The position numbers and the translations under genes were made by a program. From Eucalyptus grandis (Eukaryota; Streptophyta; Magnoliopsida; Myrtales; Myrtaceae): 64,000 nt of DNA. The DNA is taken from NCBI RefSeq assembly GCF_016545825.1, contig NC_052617.1:3482001-3546000 (forward strand), read 5' to 3'. Each line of letters begins with the position of its first letter. Positions within the stretch are counted from its first letter, which is position 1. Positions 36,301 through 47,956 of this stretch are shown here, in pieces. Below the pieces are notes generated by a model. That model saw only the letters and a list, made by a program, of their open reading frames with translations, was not told the origin of the DNA and made no database searches.

Positions 36301-36439
36301 AGGAGAAGTTGGGCATGCGGTGGGAGAAGAGGGGAGGGCGAGCGGCGGCGAAGGCGATGGAGGAGGCGGAGGAGCAGCAGCAGCAGCAGCTGCTCTTGGA
36401 GGAGAGAGCCCCGGCCGGAGTTTGGCTCAGCAGCAGCAT
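33400..36439 (-). CDS. DUF3054 family plastid membrane protein, exon 1 apparently frameshifted
   Basis: Exons on the minus strand: 36088-36439, 35834-35961, 34479-34591, 33817-34002 and probably 33400-33438. The first exon starts MLLLSQTPAG and is rich in Ser, Ala and Arg, like a chloroplast transit peptide. The core then reads RVALLAGGDVVALLLFAAIGR, ETLRTADPFIAG, WFLGAYFLGGYAEDGRG, SWAFGIPLGIAIRA, VTMGSTAVLLIGWRTLL and VYRRGSPFELFE, which I recognise as the DUF3054 family; its biochemical role is not known to me. Exon 1 breaks frame at about 36128-36130: the frame from the ATG gives GQESVPLEGVI then HSRS, but the family continuation FEKPSSASRLKKWG lies in the next frame. Exon 1 is 352 nt where 353 would satisfy the phase of exon 2. 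The gene is therefore either a recent pseudogene, uses another start, or holds a sequence error. The last exon is also atypical (LLYLCLFL instead of the expected LLTSLVRRW). A hAT element ends 363 bases upstream of the ATG. Confidence 0.75.
36376..36391. repeat. Trinucleotide CAG/CTG microsatellite in DUF3054 exon 1
   Basis: A run of cag units on the plus strand encodes a Cys-rich run on the gene's strand, within the predicted transit peptide (CCCCC). Length variation here would change only the transit peptide. Confidence 0.7.
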
Positions 36440-36802
36440 CGCCGCCGGCGTCTCTGGCTTGCTCTGTTTTTTTTTGGCGGGCGGCCTCTGCTTCTCGCGT
36501 CCTCCTCTTAGGCTCTTACCCCTTTCGCCTGCAGAGGAACGGATACCGATCCACGACGAGAACCGGATGTCGTCGTTTCCGAGGAGAATATCTTGAACTT
36601 TTTCCTTTCAATTTCCAATTAAAATTAGAATTAATATCAGAGAAAAATCCTAAATCATTATGTTTGTACTAAATATATTCTAAATTAATTATTTAACTAT
36701 CAAAAATCCTAAATCGGTATCCTTGTAACAAATTTACATTCCATTAGTTTTCTTCATTAGTTCCGATTAAATTAATAAGTTAAATGACAAGTGATAAGTG
36801 AT
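36440..36802. other. DUF3054 upstream region
   Basis: Short promoter-side interval between the start codon and the inserted hAT element. The first 150 bases are GC-rich and probably leader; the rest is AT-rich. The 8-bp target copy of the hAT insertion lies at 36795-36802. Confidence 0.4.
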
Positions 36803-37812
36803 TAGGGGTGAGGATGGTGCAGGTTGGACCCACCCTCTAACCTGTGACCAACCCGCACAAGATCTTAGTCCTTAATTTTTAAAACCAAGAACCGACCATA
36901 TTGAGTTTAGGACCGAGGACCAGACCGACCCAATGGGTTTAGTCCGATTCTATGGTCAACCTAAGACTAACATATAATTTTTTATTTTATTTTTTGTACT
37001 CCTTAAAAAAACAGTTAAGGACCGAACTGACCCAATGGGTTCGGTCCAGTTTCTAGATTAATCCAGGACCAACCAATAATTTTTTATTTCATTTTTTGTA
37101 CTCATTGAAAGGGCAACCGAGGACTGTATCGATCAAATGGGTTTAATGATGAGTGAGGTTAATTAAGAAAGACAGGTAGTGAGGGTCAAGTGGGGTGAGT
37201 GTTGAATAGAATGAGCACCGAGTGGGGAGCAACAAGCCAATCGAGTATCAAGCGGCAAGCAGCATGAATGACCCAAAGCGAGCGAGGCGAGTGTCGAGTG
37301 GCCAGCAAAGAAGTTATTTCTTTCGATTTTGGCAAATTGAATATTAAGAGGACAAATAAGACAAAAGATAACGAATACTAGAGGAGAATGCCATAAAGAG
37401 TTATTTATGCCTTTTTGGACACCATGAAGACTCTTCATAAAAACATTTTCCTCATTCGTAAATTATGACTATTGACACTATAAAAGACATTAAAAACTTA
37501 AGTTATTAAATAATAATGTAAAATTACTTGAAGTCTTCACTAAAGAGCTATTTAATGTTATTGACACTATTTATTTTAAGGTTTTCTCTATATATAAAAT
37601 TATAAATAATATATTTTATATATATAGTCAAGGTTGGTCCGGGTTGGACCGACCTGGAACTCTCCGGATCGAAGACCAACCTGTACAGTACTGGTTCAAG
37701 AATTCTAGGACCAAAGACCAATCTAGTCTCCCTGGAAACCGAACTAGGACCGGCAGGATTGGGCTGGTCCAAGGTCGATCTAGGGTTGACCCTGGACCAA
37801 TGTTCACCCCTA
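36803..37812. mobile_element. Non-autonomous hAT element with perfect 8-bp target duplication
   Basis: The 1010-base element begins TAGGGGTGA and ends TCACCCCTA, perfect 9-bp terminal inverted repeats that extend imperfectly (ggatggtgcaggttgg against the reverse of ccaatgttcaccc). TAAGTGAT flanks it on both sides, at 36795-36802 and 37813-37820. An 8-bp duplication with TAGGG-type ends defines the hAT superfamily. The interior is rich in ggttcggtcc and gaccaacc words, themselves arranged as inverted pairs, and has no transposase frame. The intact duplication indicates a fairly recent insertion. Confidence 0.88.
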
Positions 37813-37820
37813 TAAGTGAT

Positions 37821-40800
37821 GGGTGTACCGATTCGAGGATTTACTCTTAATTTTCACAAATGTATTGGTGCTGTGATTTTTCATGGTTACAAATATACTA
37901 ATTTATTATTTTTTATGGTCAAAAAATTAATTTTGAATAAATTTGTCTCAGACATACCGATTTATGTTTTTTCGTGATATTAACCCTTAAAAGTAACACC
38001 TTAGTCCAAGAATTTTGTATTTGCACTTGTTTTTCTTGCATAATCCTTGAATTTGTAAGGGCGCAAATGAGAACTATTTTGTTTTACAAATCAATTTATG
38101 GCCGTTCTATTTCCATTCCTTAGATAAATTTCTAAATAAAAATACGTGTTTAATAACAACACAAAATTTTTACTCTCAAAGTATAAATTTATTTGATAAT
38201 GACATCAAATTTATTTCTCCCAAATGGCCAACAAGCAACAGGCCATTGCCTAGACAAGTGACTGGACGACATCAAATGGCAACAAATGAGCGACCAACTA
38301 ATAATGAGAGAGTGTAAGGAGAAAAAATTTTATTTCTCATTTTGTTATAGAAATAGAAAAAAGAAGATTTTCACCAAATGGGTTTTTGTTTTAAATCTAT
38401 TCCTGAGAACAAAATAAAAAAAAAAAATAGAATGATTATCATACGCATCCTTAAAAGGTTTGTGAAATGATAATTTTTTCACTATTTCCTTAATATGATC
38501 CTTGACCTTTTATATCGTCAAGGTACACTAATAGGTGCCAATCAAATTGCAGTCACAATAAATTATTATGCAACCAAGCAAATTTTTAATCTTTTTCCAT
38601 TTCACGACCTATTGGTTAATTTTACATAGTTGGCATCGCTCACCGTGTCAATTTCAATTTGCTGGAATCAGACATCAAAGATTTTGATTAAAAAAATCCA
38701 CTGATATCAAGACTTGATTACAAAGTCACATGAAATCATAAAAATTAGCTTAAATCTATTTTTCACAGTGGCGTTAAGTTTCAATTGATTATTTTTTACC
38801 AAATCCTTAGTAAGATATAGTTTCAATTGATTTTGCTAGAAAGATTTTCATAGAAAAAGAATATTCAATTTGTCATCTTGTTATTTTCAAAAAGATATTT
38901 TCCGTTTACATCAAATGGTTCTTTGCAAATTAAAATGTTGATTATAATTTTTATAAAAGCTAGTGTAATTATGAATCTTAAATATTTTTTACTGTGTAGA
39001 TAAATATAAAAGTGATTACCATGGATATGTCGCATGTGTGCATTATTTTCGTTATCTTTCACTGAGTTATAAATTTATATAAAAAAATAAAAAGGCCAAA
39101 TGGAAGTTATCGAAATTGAAATGGCTAGACCCAGCTCATGAGTATCTTCCATTTAATTCCACGAATGAAAATCCCCACCTCTTTATTCATGCAACACCAC
39201 CATCAACATAGCTATCATGCGAATTCAATGTGTCAATTTCTTTCCTTTAATTCTTAAAAACTATAGTCCAAAGCGCTATCATTTCTTTCTAATAGTCAAC
39301 TTTCAAAACGGGGAGTCTAATTGATTTACCGTTGCGTAATTCCTAATAAATTCCACTCAATAATCAAATCGCAAGCTCTAAACAACGAGTCCGAACCCCG
39401 CTTAAGAAAAATCAGGTGATTAGATTTCCTTGAAATTGCAGTATTTTCCACTTTACAACTTTCGGAAATTAGAAAATCTGATGGGCTTGTGGCATGGGTT
39501 GTTCCACGTCACCTGTTAAGCTTTTGTGCATGCTGGGCCTTTTGGGCCTTTGGGCCTATCGGGCCAAAACGTGGACAACCAAAACTCACGTGCTGGGCTC
39601 TGCTACCAAACACCAACAATGTTATTAGCTTTAGCCGGATTTGAGTTGCCGGGCCTTGTTTTTAAACGGGCAAATTATCTTCCCCGAAGTCCGCCATTTT
39701 CACGAGTTTTGAAGCATGGTAGCCTTCTTCACATTCAAGCGCTAGCTAGTGAGGGGTTGCGGCCACGAGGTTGCCCGTCCCGAATCTCGGCTCTAGGACC
39801 GTTGCTCCGACCAAGGTCCCGTGGTGTAGTAGCGGTAGGTGAAATCGAATATTCAGCAACTAGTTCGGGACTCTCGAGTCTCAAGCTAGTATTCTGAAAA
39901 AGAGTTGCGATAGCTAGTCGCCCATCTCTATCCTGGGCTCACGAATTTTCACATAAGATATTATATTTGGACATCACAACAGCGATTCTCAATTTGTACG
40001 AAGATGGATATTTTCTTTTCAAAGCGACGATGAATTTGAGCAATATGGAAGTTTGAACAGAGGAATAGTTTCTCCAATGTCGGACACTTTATTTTTTTTG
40101 TGCACACGAGAGATTCCATATCTAGTTTTCTAGTGCTTTTAGGCAGAATTGGGGGTGGTGGGAGCCATTTGTAGTGGAATCCATCTTTTGTACTTGATCG
40201 ATCATATCATCGCTAAAGTTCACATGCCCTATCACATGTTGAAGTCAAATTCTTTGTGTTGTTCCTAAGATGTTAACTTCTAGCTCTTTTGAAAGCATTG
40301 CTTATATTCATCACCATATTACTTTTCCTCTCTTAATTACATCAGTCCGGTCAAGGTCCGGAACCAATATGTATGGTTCTTTTTTGATACGTATGGTTCT
40401 AATTTCCCTTCTTCAAGATACTATAGCCTAGGATTATGCCATCATTTAACCTTATAAAATTAATGTAAAGAAACCAGTCTACATATGCTTTGGGACATTG
40501 ACAACTTTAAAGATTCTTGGTCGTCATCGACGATTGGATCCGGAGGACAAAACCCCCAAATGCAGAGCTGGAAGCAAAAGGGCTAGAGACTCAATCCCAA
40601 GATCCCCTCACATGCCGGGGTTGCAGCTCAATGCTAGAAGTAGAAATTATATCCTGCGGGATTTATAAATAAATCGACCGATGTCATTATTTCACTAATA
40701 TAATGACCCCGAGTCCTATGCGTGCGAATATTCGAGAAATGCGCCGGTGTTACTTAATGTGTTTTTCTCTCAGGAATATGTGAACGCAAGGATCCACAGA

Positions 40801-43800
40801 TTAATCATTTCTATAATCAATCCTTTCCCTCGTTGTTTAGCTCGCTGCATGTGACCCGACGCTTTGAATAATGCCATGTTGAACGAGCTCCTACTATACG
40901 CATTATCTTAAGCAAAAATCCGAAAGGAATATGTAATACGGGCTCTCCTTCACGTAAAATCATGTGGGAGGATTACTTAATCAATAGGAATTTATCTTGG
41001 AGAAGCTAAATCTTTATGGGGGGGCATCGAGCGGAATCGCCAAAATACCCCCAAAGAGGAGATTAAACTAGGAAAAGGCGGTGGCGAAATCGACTTTTCT
41101 GGCGCCCTACGTTGATTAAAAAATCACATGAAGCGTTGGCCATTGGCTGGAGGGGGGGCGACCGATGACCACAGCAAGGGAAGCATCTCTAGGTGTTATG
41201 GAATTGATTCGTCTCTTTGTCTCTCTTTCTTTCTCTTTCTCTCTTGGGTTTAACAAATCTCGAACGACTAATATTTGTCATCTTCTCGTTGCCAAAAACA
41301 CTAACCACATAATACCCAGAGCTCGTGGTAAGTCTCGATAAAAGCTTGTGTGGTGTCTAGGGTTTTTGTTTCTTATATTATATTGAATCTTTGGCGTGGG
41401 GTTTTGAGCCGGTGCCAATGGATGTCATGAGTGGGGAACCCAAACTCCAACGAGTTTTTAAAGTCTTTTTCACTTTTGTGGTTCTCCTCCCCTGTTGGTA
41501 TCGAAATCTTCACGCAAAAGATTGACCTATAAGCGACGCATACAGGTTCCTTGGTGTTCGATCCGAAGGCCCTTTTCTCATGCGCTACGTGGTAAAAGTT
41601 CTTGCTGCCCGCGCGAGTCACCACTTAAAATTTAACATTGACAAAGCTTTTTTATCTCCTTCTCATGTTGTGCGGGTCTCTGTGTGTATATATATTCGCT
41701 TTTCAAGGATGAAGATTTTCTTGTCTTGTTCACGGAACGTTCTTCTTTTCCGCGACCCTATTTTATGTATGGCTTCCCATTAATTTTTTCATCAATATTT
41801 GGAGTTGCTTTAGGTTTGTCGTTAGTATTGTTGTGGTAAAGATCCGGTTGTTAATGAGCTTGAGTTTTTGGAGAACAGTGAAAAGTGCGATGGCAATGTC
41901 ACAATTTCAAACTCCGAATTTCATCCGGTCTATTGAAAACCGATTTCCATTCGACTAAGCACAAAGGAACTTTCATCTAAGTCCCGAAACTGGGTTTTAG
42001 GATGTAATGGTCTAGTATATGAGCCAGCTTCTATGCGCTAAACTATGTTCATTTTCTAGACACGATTAGGGGCTGACCATCCAAACCGAGATTAGAAGAC
42101 TTGTGAGTAATTAGTTTCTTATGGTCTATCTTAAGGAGTCATACGGAGCGAGCATGGAAAGAATCGAAGACCTTACAGGTTTCAAGAAGCATGAACCTCA
42201 AGTTCTCGAGGTTGTCGAAGCGCCCACGAATCTCGAGCCCTTTTTTTCTCACTACGAAAAGATTGGCTTTATCATCTCGAGGAAAGGTGTTGGTCAAAGT
42301 TCCCATTCATGTTTCTCTTCTTCTATATATTTTTTTAATTTTTCCTTTTTGTATTTTCCCCCGAAAAATAAAATATTATCTCGTTATAGAGGCTTGAGAA
42401 GCAACGAAAAATTTAATGCTTCCGTTTGGAGGAAATTAAAGGTATTGCGTTGACCTCCACATGCTTCAGTGCAGAGTACGAAATTACTGAAGGAAAAATG
42501 GCCATGGAAGTTCAGAACAACCATTTCACAGCACGTCTACTGACCATATCCTCCGAATAATCTCATCTGAAACATATAACTGATTGAGGTAGAGAAAGAA
42601 ATAGAAGAGAATCGATATGACTTTTGCAGAGAGATATTCTTCGAATTAATAAATGACACAAAGCTCAAAACGACACTAACATACTGAAGGGACTTATTAT
42701 AATCGGATAATGTTTCGACGGTTCAATTCAATCCCGCACTCAATCGGAAATTGTTTGTTCCATCTCTCTGCTGCTCGTTTTCATTTCTTTTTCTCATTTC
42801 AGGCTTGTTTATAACTTCTTTCCTAAGACAATTCTCAAAATCCTACTCAATAATACAAGTGACTTTGAGAAATTTGTTAAGTAACCAAACGAGAGATTTT
42901 TTTTTTTTTTTAAGAAATAGTACTCAGAGTCGAAATTTTGTACTTGAATAAGGTATCTTTATAGATTTTCTAACATTTCTGAATCGGAAATACATTTCAA
43001 TGATAGTTTTGAAAGCAACTCCCTCACATACATTATCTGATAATAAATATGGATAACGATAGATGAGGGTGCTTGTCCATGTTATAGCAAGGGCTTCAGA
43101 ATTGAATCACCCCCTCTCTCTCTCTCTCTCTTCGAAGTATCTTGAATATAGTTTCTCCTAAAAAACGATTTTCAGCGGAAATAAAGAGGTCATCCCTTTG
43201 GAGCAAACAAAAGAAGGGTTGTCCAAACCCTCGAAAAAGCTAAAAACCCGCTAGGGGTATGGACGGGTGCGAGTAGAGGGGGACGCAGACAAAAACAAAT
43301 ACCAAGGCGATGTGGTGTGGATGACATGAAACTTTGAGAATCGATGCAAGTCAAGCCCTATAGAACCTTGGAGCGTGTCTAGATTTCCTCCCCAGCTTGA
43401 CTCCCTCTCTCTCTCTCAAAGACATCGAGAAAGGACAGGCATCGCTGTTGCATGGCCATTTTCAATGTTATTCCTCTTTATTTCAACCAAGCAAAAATTA
43501 AAAAAAAAAAAAAAGGAAAGAAAAGGAGTGATAAGACATGCCTTTGGGATTACACATTCTTTGGACTTGCAGGCTCTAGGGGCGAAAAATAAAAGTAGGT
43601 CTTTTCTTGTTTGGTTTGCGCAGCGTTCGTGTTCGCGCCTCGATATCCCCGCAACGAATGCTTTTGTTTATTCCTAAACGGGAGCATTTGCAGCCCACTA
43701 GTGCATCAACAGATCTTAACTAGAACTTCACCTTTTTCTTCATTTTTGCTTAAAACCCAGTTTCATTTCCATTTCTTAATGTACGTCGTACATAAATATA

Positions 43801-45419
43801 ATATTACCAAACCCTCCGTTTCCCGATGCTTGTGTCTTCCGTTTCTCGAAAACTCGCGTTGCGTCTTCCTCCCTCAAACTCACCAAACGCAGAGGGGGGG
43901 AGATGGAGAGAGAGGACGCAATCATGTCCTCATCCATGGTCTAAATTATTGATTTTTACAACGGGTTACTCCCTGTATTTAGCTTAGCTGTAATCGGGGG
44001 ACAGGTGATCTTTATGTCAGCAGCTCTTTCCAATTAGTCAAATCGCCCGTAAAGTTTCGCACAAGAGAGAGAGGAGTTCAAAAGGGAAGGGACAAGAGCA
44101 AAAGCAAAGCCGGCACGTGAGCGTCACGACCAGCACACTTTGGAATATCTATGATAGGTGTGCGTGCGCCTTAGCCTCCTCCCCTCTCATTATTATGCCT
44201 GGCTAGGCTTTTCAGGAGGTACATGTTCTTCTTTAAATTCCCATAACCAATGTCCGGTCGAGCGACATTTTGAATTTTCCTTAGAAACTATATTTATATG
44301 AGATCATATGGACCGTGTTTCTTAAGTTAATCTGAAGAATGGATGTCAACGAAAACTTATTTACTAACACTCAGGTTTTTTTTAGCCTTTTTCCGGCAAC
44401 AACGCTGCAACCACTATGTGTTTTAGTTATGTTATTGTGACATATAATATCTTTGAATTTTCGGTTAATGTTTCTTTGTTATCTTAACTACGTCATCGAT
44501 GGATCATCGTTGGTCAAAATTAGGTTTCTTGTAGCCCACCCTTTTGGTCTAGGGAGTATATTATGCTTGTGTCTCTGTCTATAATATCCCATTATTTGCT
44601 CCTTGGGTCTTTCTCCCTCTAGTGCCTATGCGTGTGTCCATACATAGCTCGCAGCAAGTATTAAATGAAGCGCGTGCATTAGATTATTGGGTTGGTGGCT
44701 GTTGGCTCCATAAGATGTCGTATTTATTTCTAAGGAAGCTAAAGGGCGCTTCCTGTTTGGTCAACAATGGGTGCGTGAATATAGCCATTGTACGTGAACA
44801 CAGATCGTTGATGGTATACCTAATGGTATACCTGAATTGATATCTATATAATAAGTTTAAGATTGACTGAATAATTTCTTTTATAACTTCTACTTTCAAA
44901 TTTTCTTTCAATATTTTGAAATGAAATCTTATGAAAAGAAGAAGAGGAAATGACATAAGTGATCTCTGAATTTTAATCAAATATGCGATGTGATTTTTAA
45001 AGTTTTAATTTGTTTAATATGATTCATAACTTGAACTTTAAGTCAATGCGGTTCATAAATTTTCAATTTATTGAATATAATCAGTGAACTTTTAATACAT
45101 ATTCAATTTAGTTATTGTACTACATGAAAATATTCAATGTGGTTCTTGCTCTTTAATTAATGGAACGATTGCATTAAACATTTTCATACAGTTTGTGGAT
45201 TGCATTAAATATGTGCCAAAAGTTCAAAAACTATATGGAATATTATGCTAAAGTTCAAATATCACATTAAATAAATTAAAAATTCATTGACCATTTGTGT
45301 CATTATCTCAAAAAAATATGTGCTTTTACGTGTTAATATTTGCGTGATATTTTAAAAAAAATTGCATATTTTGTGTCCAATGAATCAACATGCAGAAACT
45401 ACAAGATCATCAAAAAGTT
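37821..45419. other. Gene-poor intergenic DNA
   Basis: No gene, tRNA or microRNA precursor could be recognised on either strand. A CT microsatellite is at 43113-43131 and a poly-A tract at 43499-43514. The frame at 39526-39897 and those at 41373-41783 and 42121-42453 are unrecognised and lack splice support. The part 44960-45330 is an AT-rich sequence with 'ttcataaattttc' and 'tgaacttt' words in both orientations, probably a decayed inverted-repeat element. Confidence 0.4.
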
Positions 45420-45437
45420 AAAAATCGGAAGTATGTA

Positions 45438-45712
45438 TAACCCCAGGGGACCTGAGCAAGTCCTTAAACGGCTCCACCCTGAATCGGGCATCCCAGGGTG
45501 CCCAGCTAGCCCCCATATACAGGGGGTTTAGCTGGGATCATGAGATAAAGTCCCCATTGGGCTTCCCCGCCAACTCCTCCAACGGGAGGGGAGCCCACCT
45601 CGGATCCCCGTAAAGCCCTTCTCCTAGCATACTAGGCTGGGTTCAGGGAAGTGAAGAGGCCTGGCCAACCCCCTACGTGAGTGGGTTGGCTAGGGTGGTG
45701 GCGGCGATGGCG
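45438..45712. repeat. GC-rich block of consecutive hairpins
   Basis: Inside AT-rich DNA lies about 270 bases with successive stem-loops. At 45501-45536 CCCAGCTA and CCCCC pair with GGGGG and TAGCTGGG around a 7-base loop. At 45559-45596 GGGCT and CCCC pair with GGGG and AGCCC. At 45626-45639 CCTAG pairs with CTAGG. At 45659-45694 CCTGGCCAACCC pairs with GGGTTGGCTAGG. It has no open frame of note. It may be a transposon core, or a structured RNA gene; origin unknown. Confidence 0.55.
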
Positions 45713-46395
45713 ACTGAAAATGCTAATAGGAAACATTCAAGTAATTTAGACATGTTAAACTCCAAAATGACGTGGTACACATCTAAGATAGCGTGTCATT
45801 AATTAATTATTTCCGTAAATAATTCACTCAAGTACCGTAATTACGATTTTTAGTTAATATTTAGTTTTATAAATCAACATCCTCTTCAATATGCCAATTC
45901 AATATAGAAAAGGGGCTATGCCCTACTAACCTTTTTAATAATGAGCTTTAGTGAATTTTACAATCAATTTTTGTAAATTCTGGATACGTTTCTCAAGTGC
46001 ACTAAACTTTCATTTCTTTAAAATTGATGCACTTTGATCGGAATTTGCCAATTCACTGGCCAAATGCTACCATGGCACCATATCATCCTCATGGCAACGG
46101 CATGCCTTTGAAAAGAAAAATTACTCAGATGATCGTTACGTGAGCGTTTTACTTGAGAATCGGTTAAATTTTGGTTAAAGTGTATCGATTGGGGAAAAAA
46201 ATTAAAAGAAAAAAAATTAGCACGTTAGATAGTGGAAAACAAAGCTTGGTGGTTTAAGTGCAAAACGCACCAAATCTCTATTAACGCTCATGGATTTTAC
46301 AAGTGGATTTTCATCTGAGCCCATAGAGAATAGATAGATCTCACATTTTCTAGTACCATATATCCAAATTGTGTCCATGGTCAATTGTATAATTA
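45713..46395. other. AT-rich spacer
   Basis: Nothing recognisable apart from AT-rich sequence between the hairpin block and the first element of the GC-core cluster. Confidence 0.4.
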
Positions 46396-47058
46396 TGGCG
46401 CGTTTGGTAACGATTTTGTTCTCAAAAACAATTTCTAAGCATTTTAAGTCATTTGGTAACCTGTCTAAAATTTCTGATTCGTAATAGAATTGTGTTTGAT
46501 ACCGTACTCAAAATTTATATTCCAAATCATTTTCTTATAAATTTTAAATAATATTATTATTTTTTCCATTTTTTCTTCTTTTCTTTTTCCTTTCTCTCTC
46601 CTACTCTTCTTCTTCAAGTGGTAAGTTGCTGGTTAGGCGATCACCAGACAAGGGAAGGCAACCTCACCGAAGCGTCGCCGGCCCTTGGCAAGGCCAACCC
46701 TCATTGGCCAAGCCTCGTTGGTGGCCAGGCAGGCCTTGTCGATGGCTAGGCTTGCCTCCGACAAGCTGCCTAAACCAGTTGCTAGTGACCGACGACGATG
46801 GGCGGTGGACGGCGAACGACAATTACGGCAGTGGCGGTAGATGAATAAGAAGAAAATGGAAGAAAAAGAAAAAAAGAGCTTGATTTTTAGATTTGTTCCC
46901 AGGAACAAGAATCAACTATTTTTTTTCTATTATTCTTGATTCTGTTTCAAATCTACTTCTAATAACAAAAATTTTACCAAACACGATTTTGTTCCAAAAC
47001 TACTCTCAGGAACAAAGAATAGAATCTAGCATTATTTTGTCCATTACCAAATAGGCCC
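46396..47058. mobile_element. GC-core DNA element, copy A
   Basis: Left end TGGCGCGTTTGGTAACG and right end, reverse complemented, GGGCCTATTTGGTAATGG are inverted repeats with mismatches. Subterminal arms carry gttctcaaaaacaatttc on one side and ttgttcc on the other. The core at about 46620-46840 is GC-rich with ccaagcctcg and ggcgatcac words. No transposase. It ends directly at the TAA shared with copy B. Confidence 0.6.
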
Positions 47059-47061
47059 TAA

Positions 47062-47767
47062 GGGGCCTCTTTGATAACGGTTTTGTTCCTAGTAACAATT
47101 TCTAATAAAAAAATTATTCTTTTTAATTATATTCCTAGAAACAATTTATAAGCATTTTAAGTCGTTTGGTAATCGTCTAAAATTTATGATTCTTGAATAG
47201 AATTATGTTTGGTACCGTGCTCAAAATTTCTACTACAAATCATTGTCTTTTAATTTTTAAATAATTTTATTACTTTTTTTCCTTCTTCTTTTTTCCTTTC
47301 TCTCTCCTATTCTTCTTCTTCAAGTGGCCATTCGCCAAGTTGGACGAGGCTCGCCTAGCCACCGGCGAGGCTCAACCTCGCCCGGATCGCGGGCTCGCCT
47401 AGCCTCGCCGGTGGCTAGGCTTGCCTCGGCAAGCTCGCCGAATCGGTTGCCGACGATCGGCGGCAATGGGCGACGAACGACAACTATGGCAATGGTGGTA
47501 GATGAAGAAGATAAAAAGGGAAGAAGAAGAATATAAAGGGGAAAAAGAACAAAAAAAAGGGCTTGATTCTTAGATTTGTTCCCAGGAATAAGAATTAATT
47601 TTTAATTATTATTGATTATGTTCCAAATCTACTTCCAGAAATAAAAAAAAAATAGAAATTTGTTCATGGGAATAAAATTTTTACCAAACACGATTATATT
47701 CTAAAACTACTTCCGGGAACAAAATAATAGAATATGACACTATTTGATCAATTACCAAACAAGCCCT
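47062..47767. mobile_element. GC-core DNA element, copy B (TAA target duplication)
   Basis: TAA at 47059-47061 and 47768-47770 flank the element. The left end is GGGGCCTCTTTGATAACGG; the right end reversed is AGGGCTTGTTTGGTAATTG, matching base for base at most positions. Arms with gttcctagtaacaatttc lead to a core (47325-47480) with gcgaggctcaacctcgcc and ctcgccggtggc words. A TWA duplication fits PIF/Harbinger. No coding capacity. Confidence 0.65.
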
Positions 47768-47956
47768 TAATAGCCACTCGTTTTTTCAAATCGTATATGG
47801 GGAAATAGTACAATGCAATTGTACAATATGGTACCAATATACCAATTAATGGTCCACTATTGTCTGAAATGGTTTGCAAAAAGTCAAAATAGTCGACAAG
47901 TAAGGTACGCATAGGTTGCTATGCCTAAGTAAAAATTCATGTGTACGAAACAATAA

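Noticed and set aside
35889..36596. A 235-residue plus-strand frame
   Set aside because: It is antisense to exons 1 and 2 of the DUF3054 gene and low in complexity.
42121..42453. A 110-residue plus-strand frame
   Set aside because: Ends in an AT-rich translated tract and matches nothing known.
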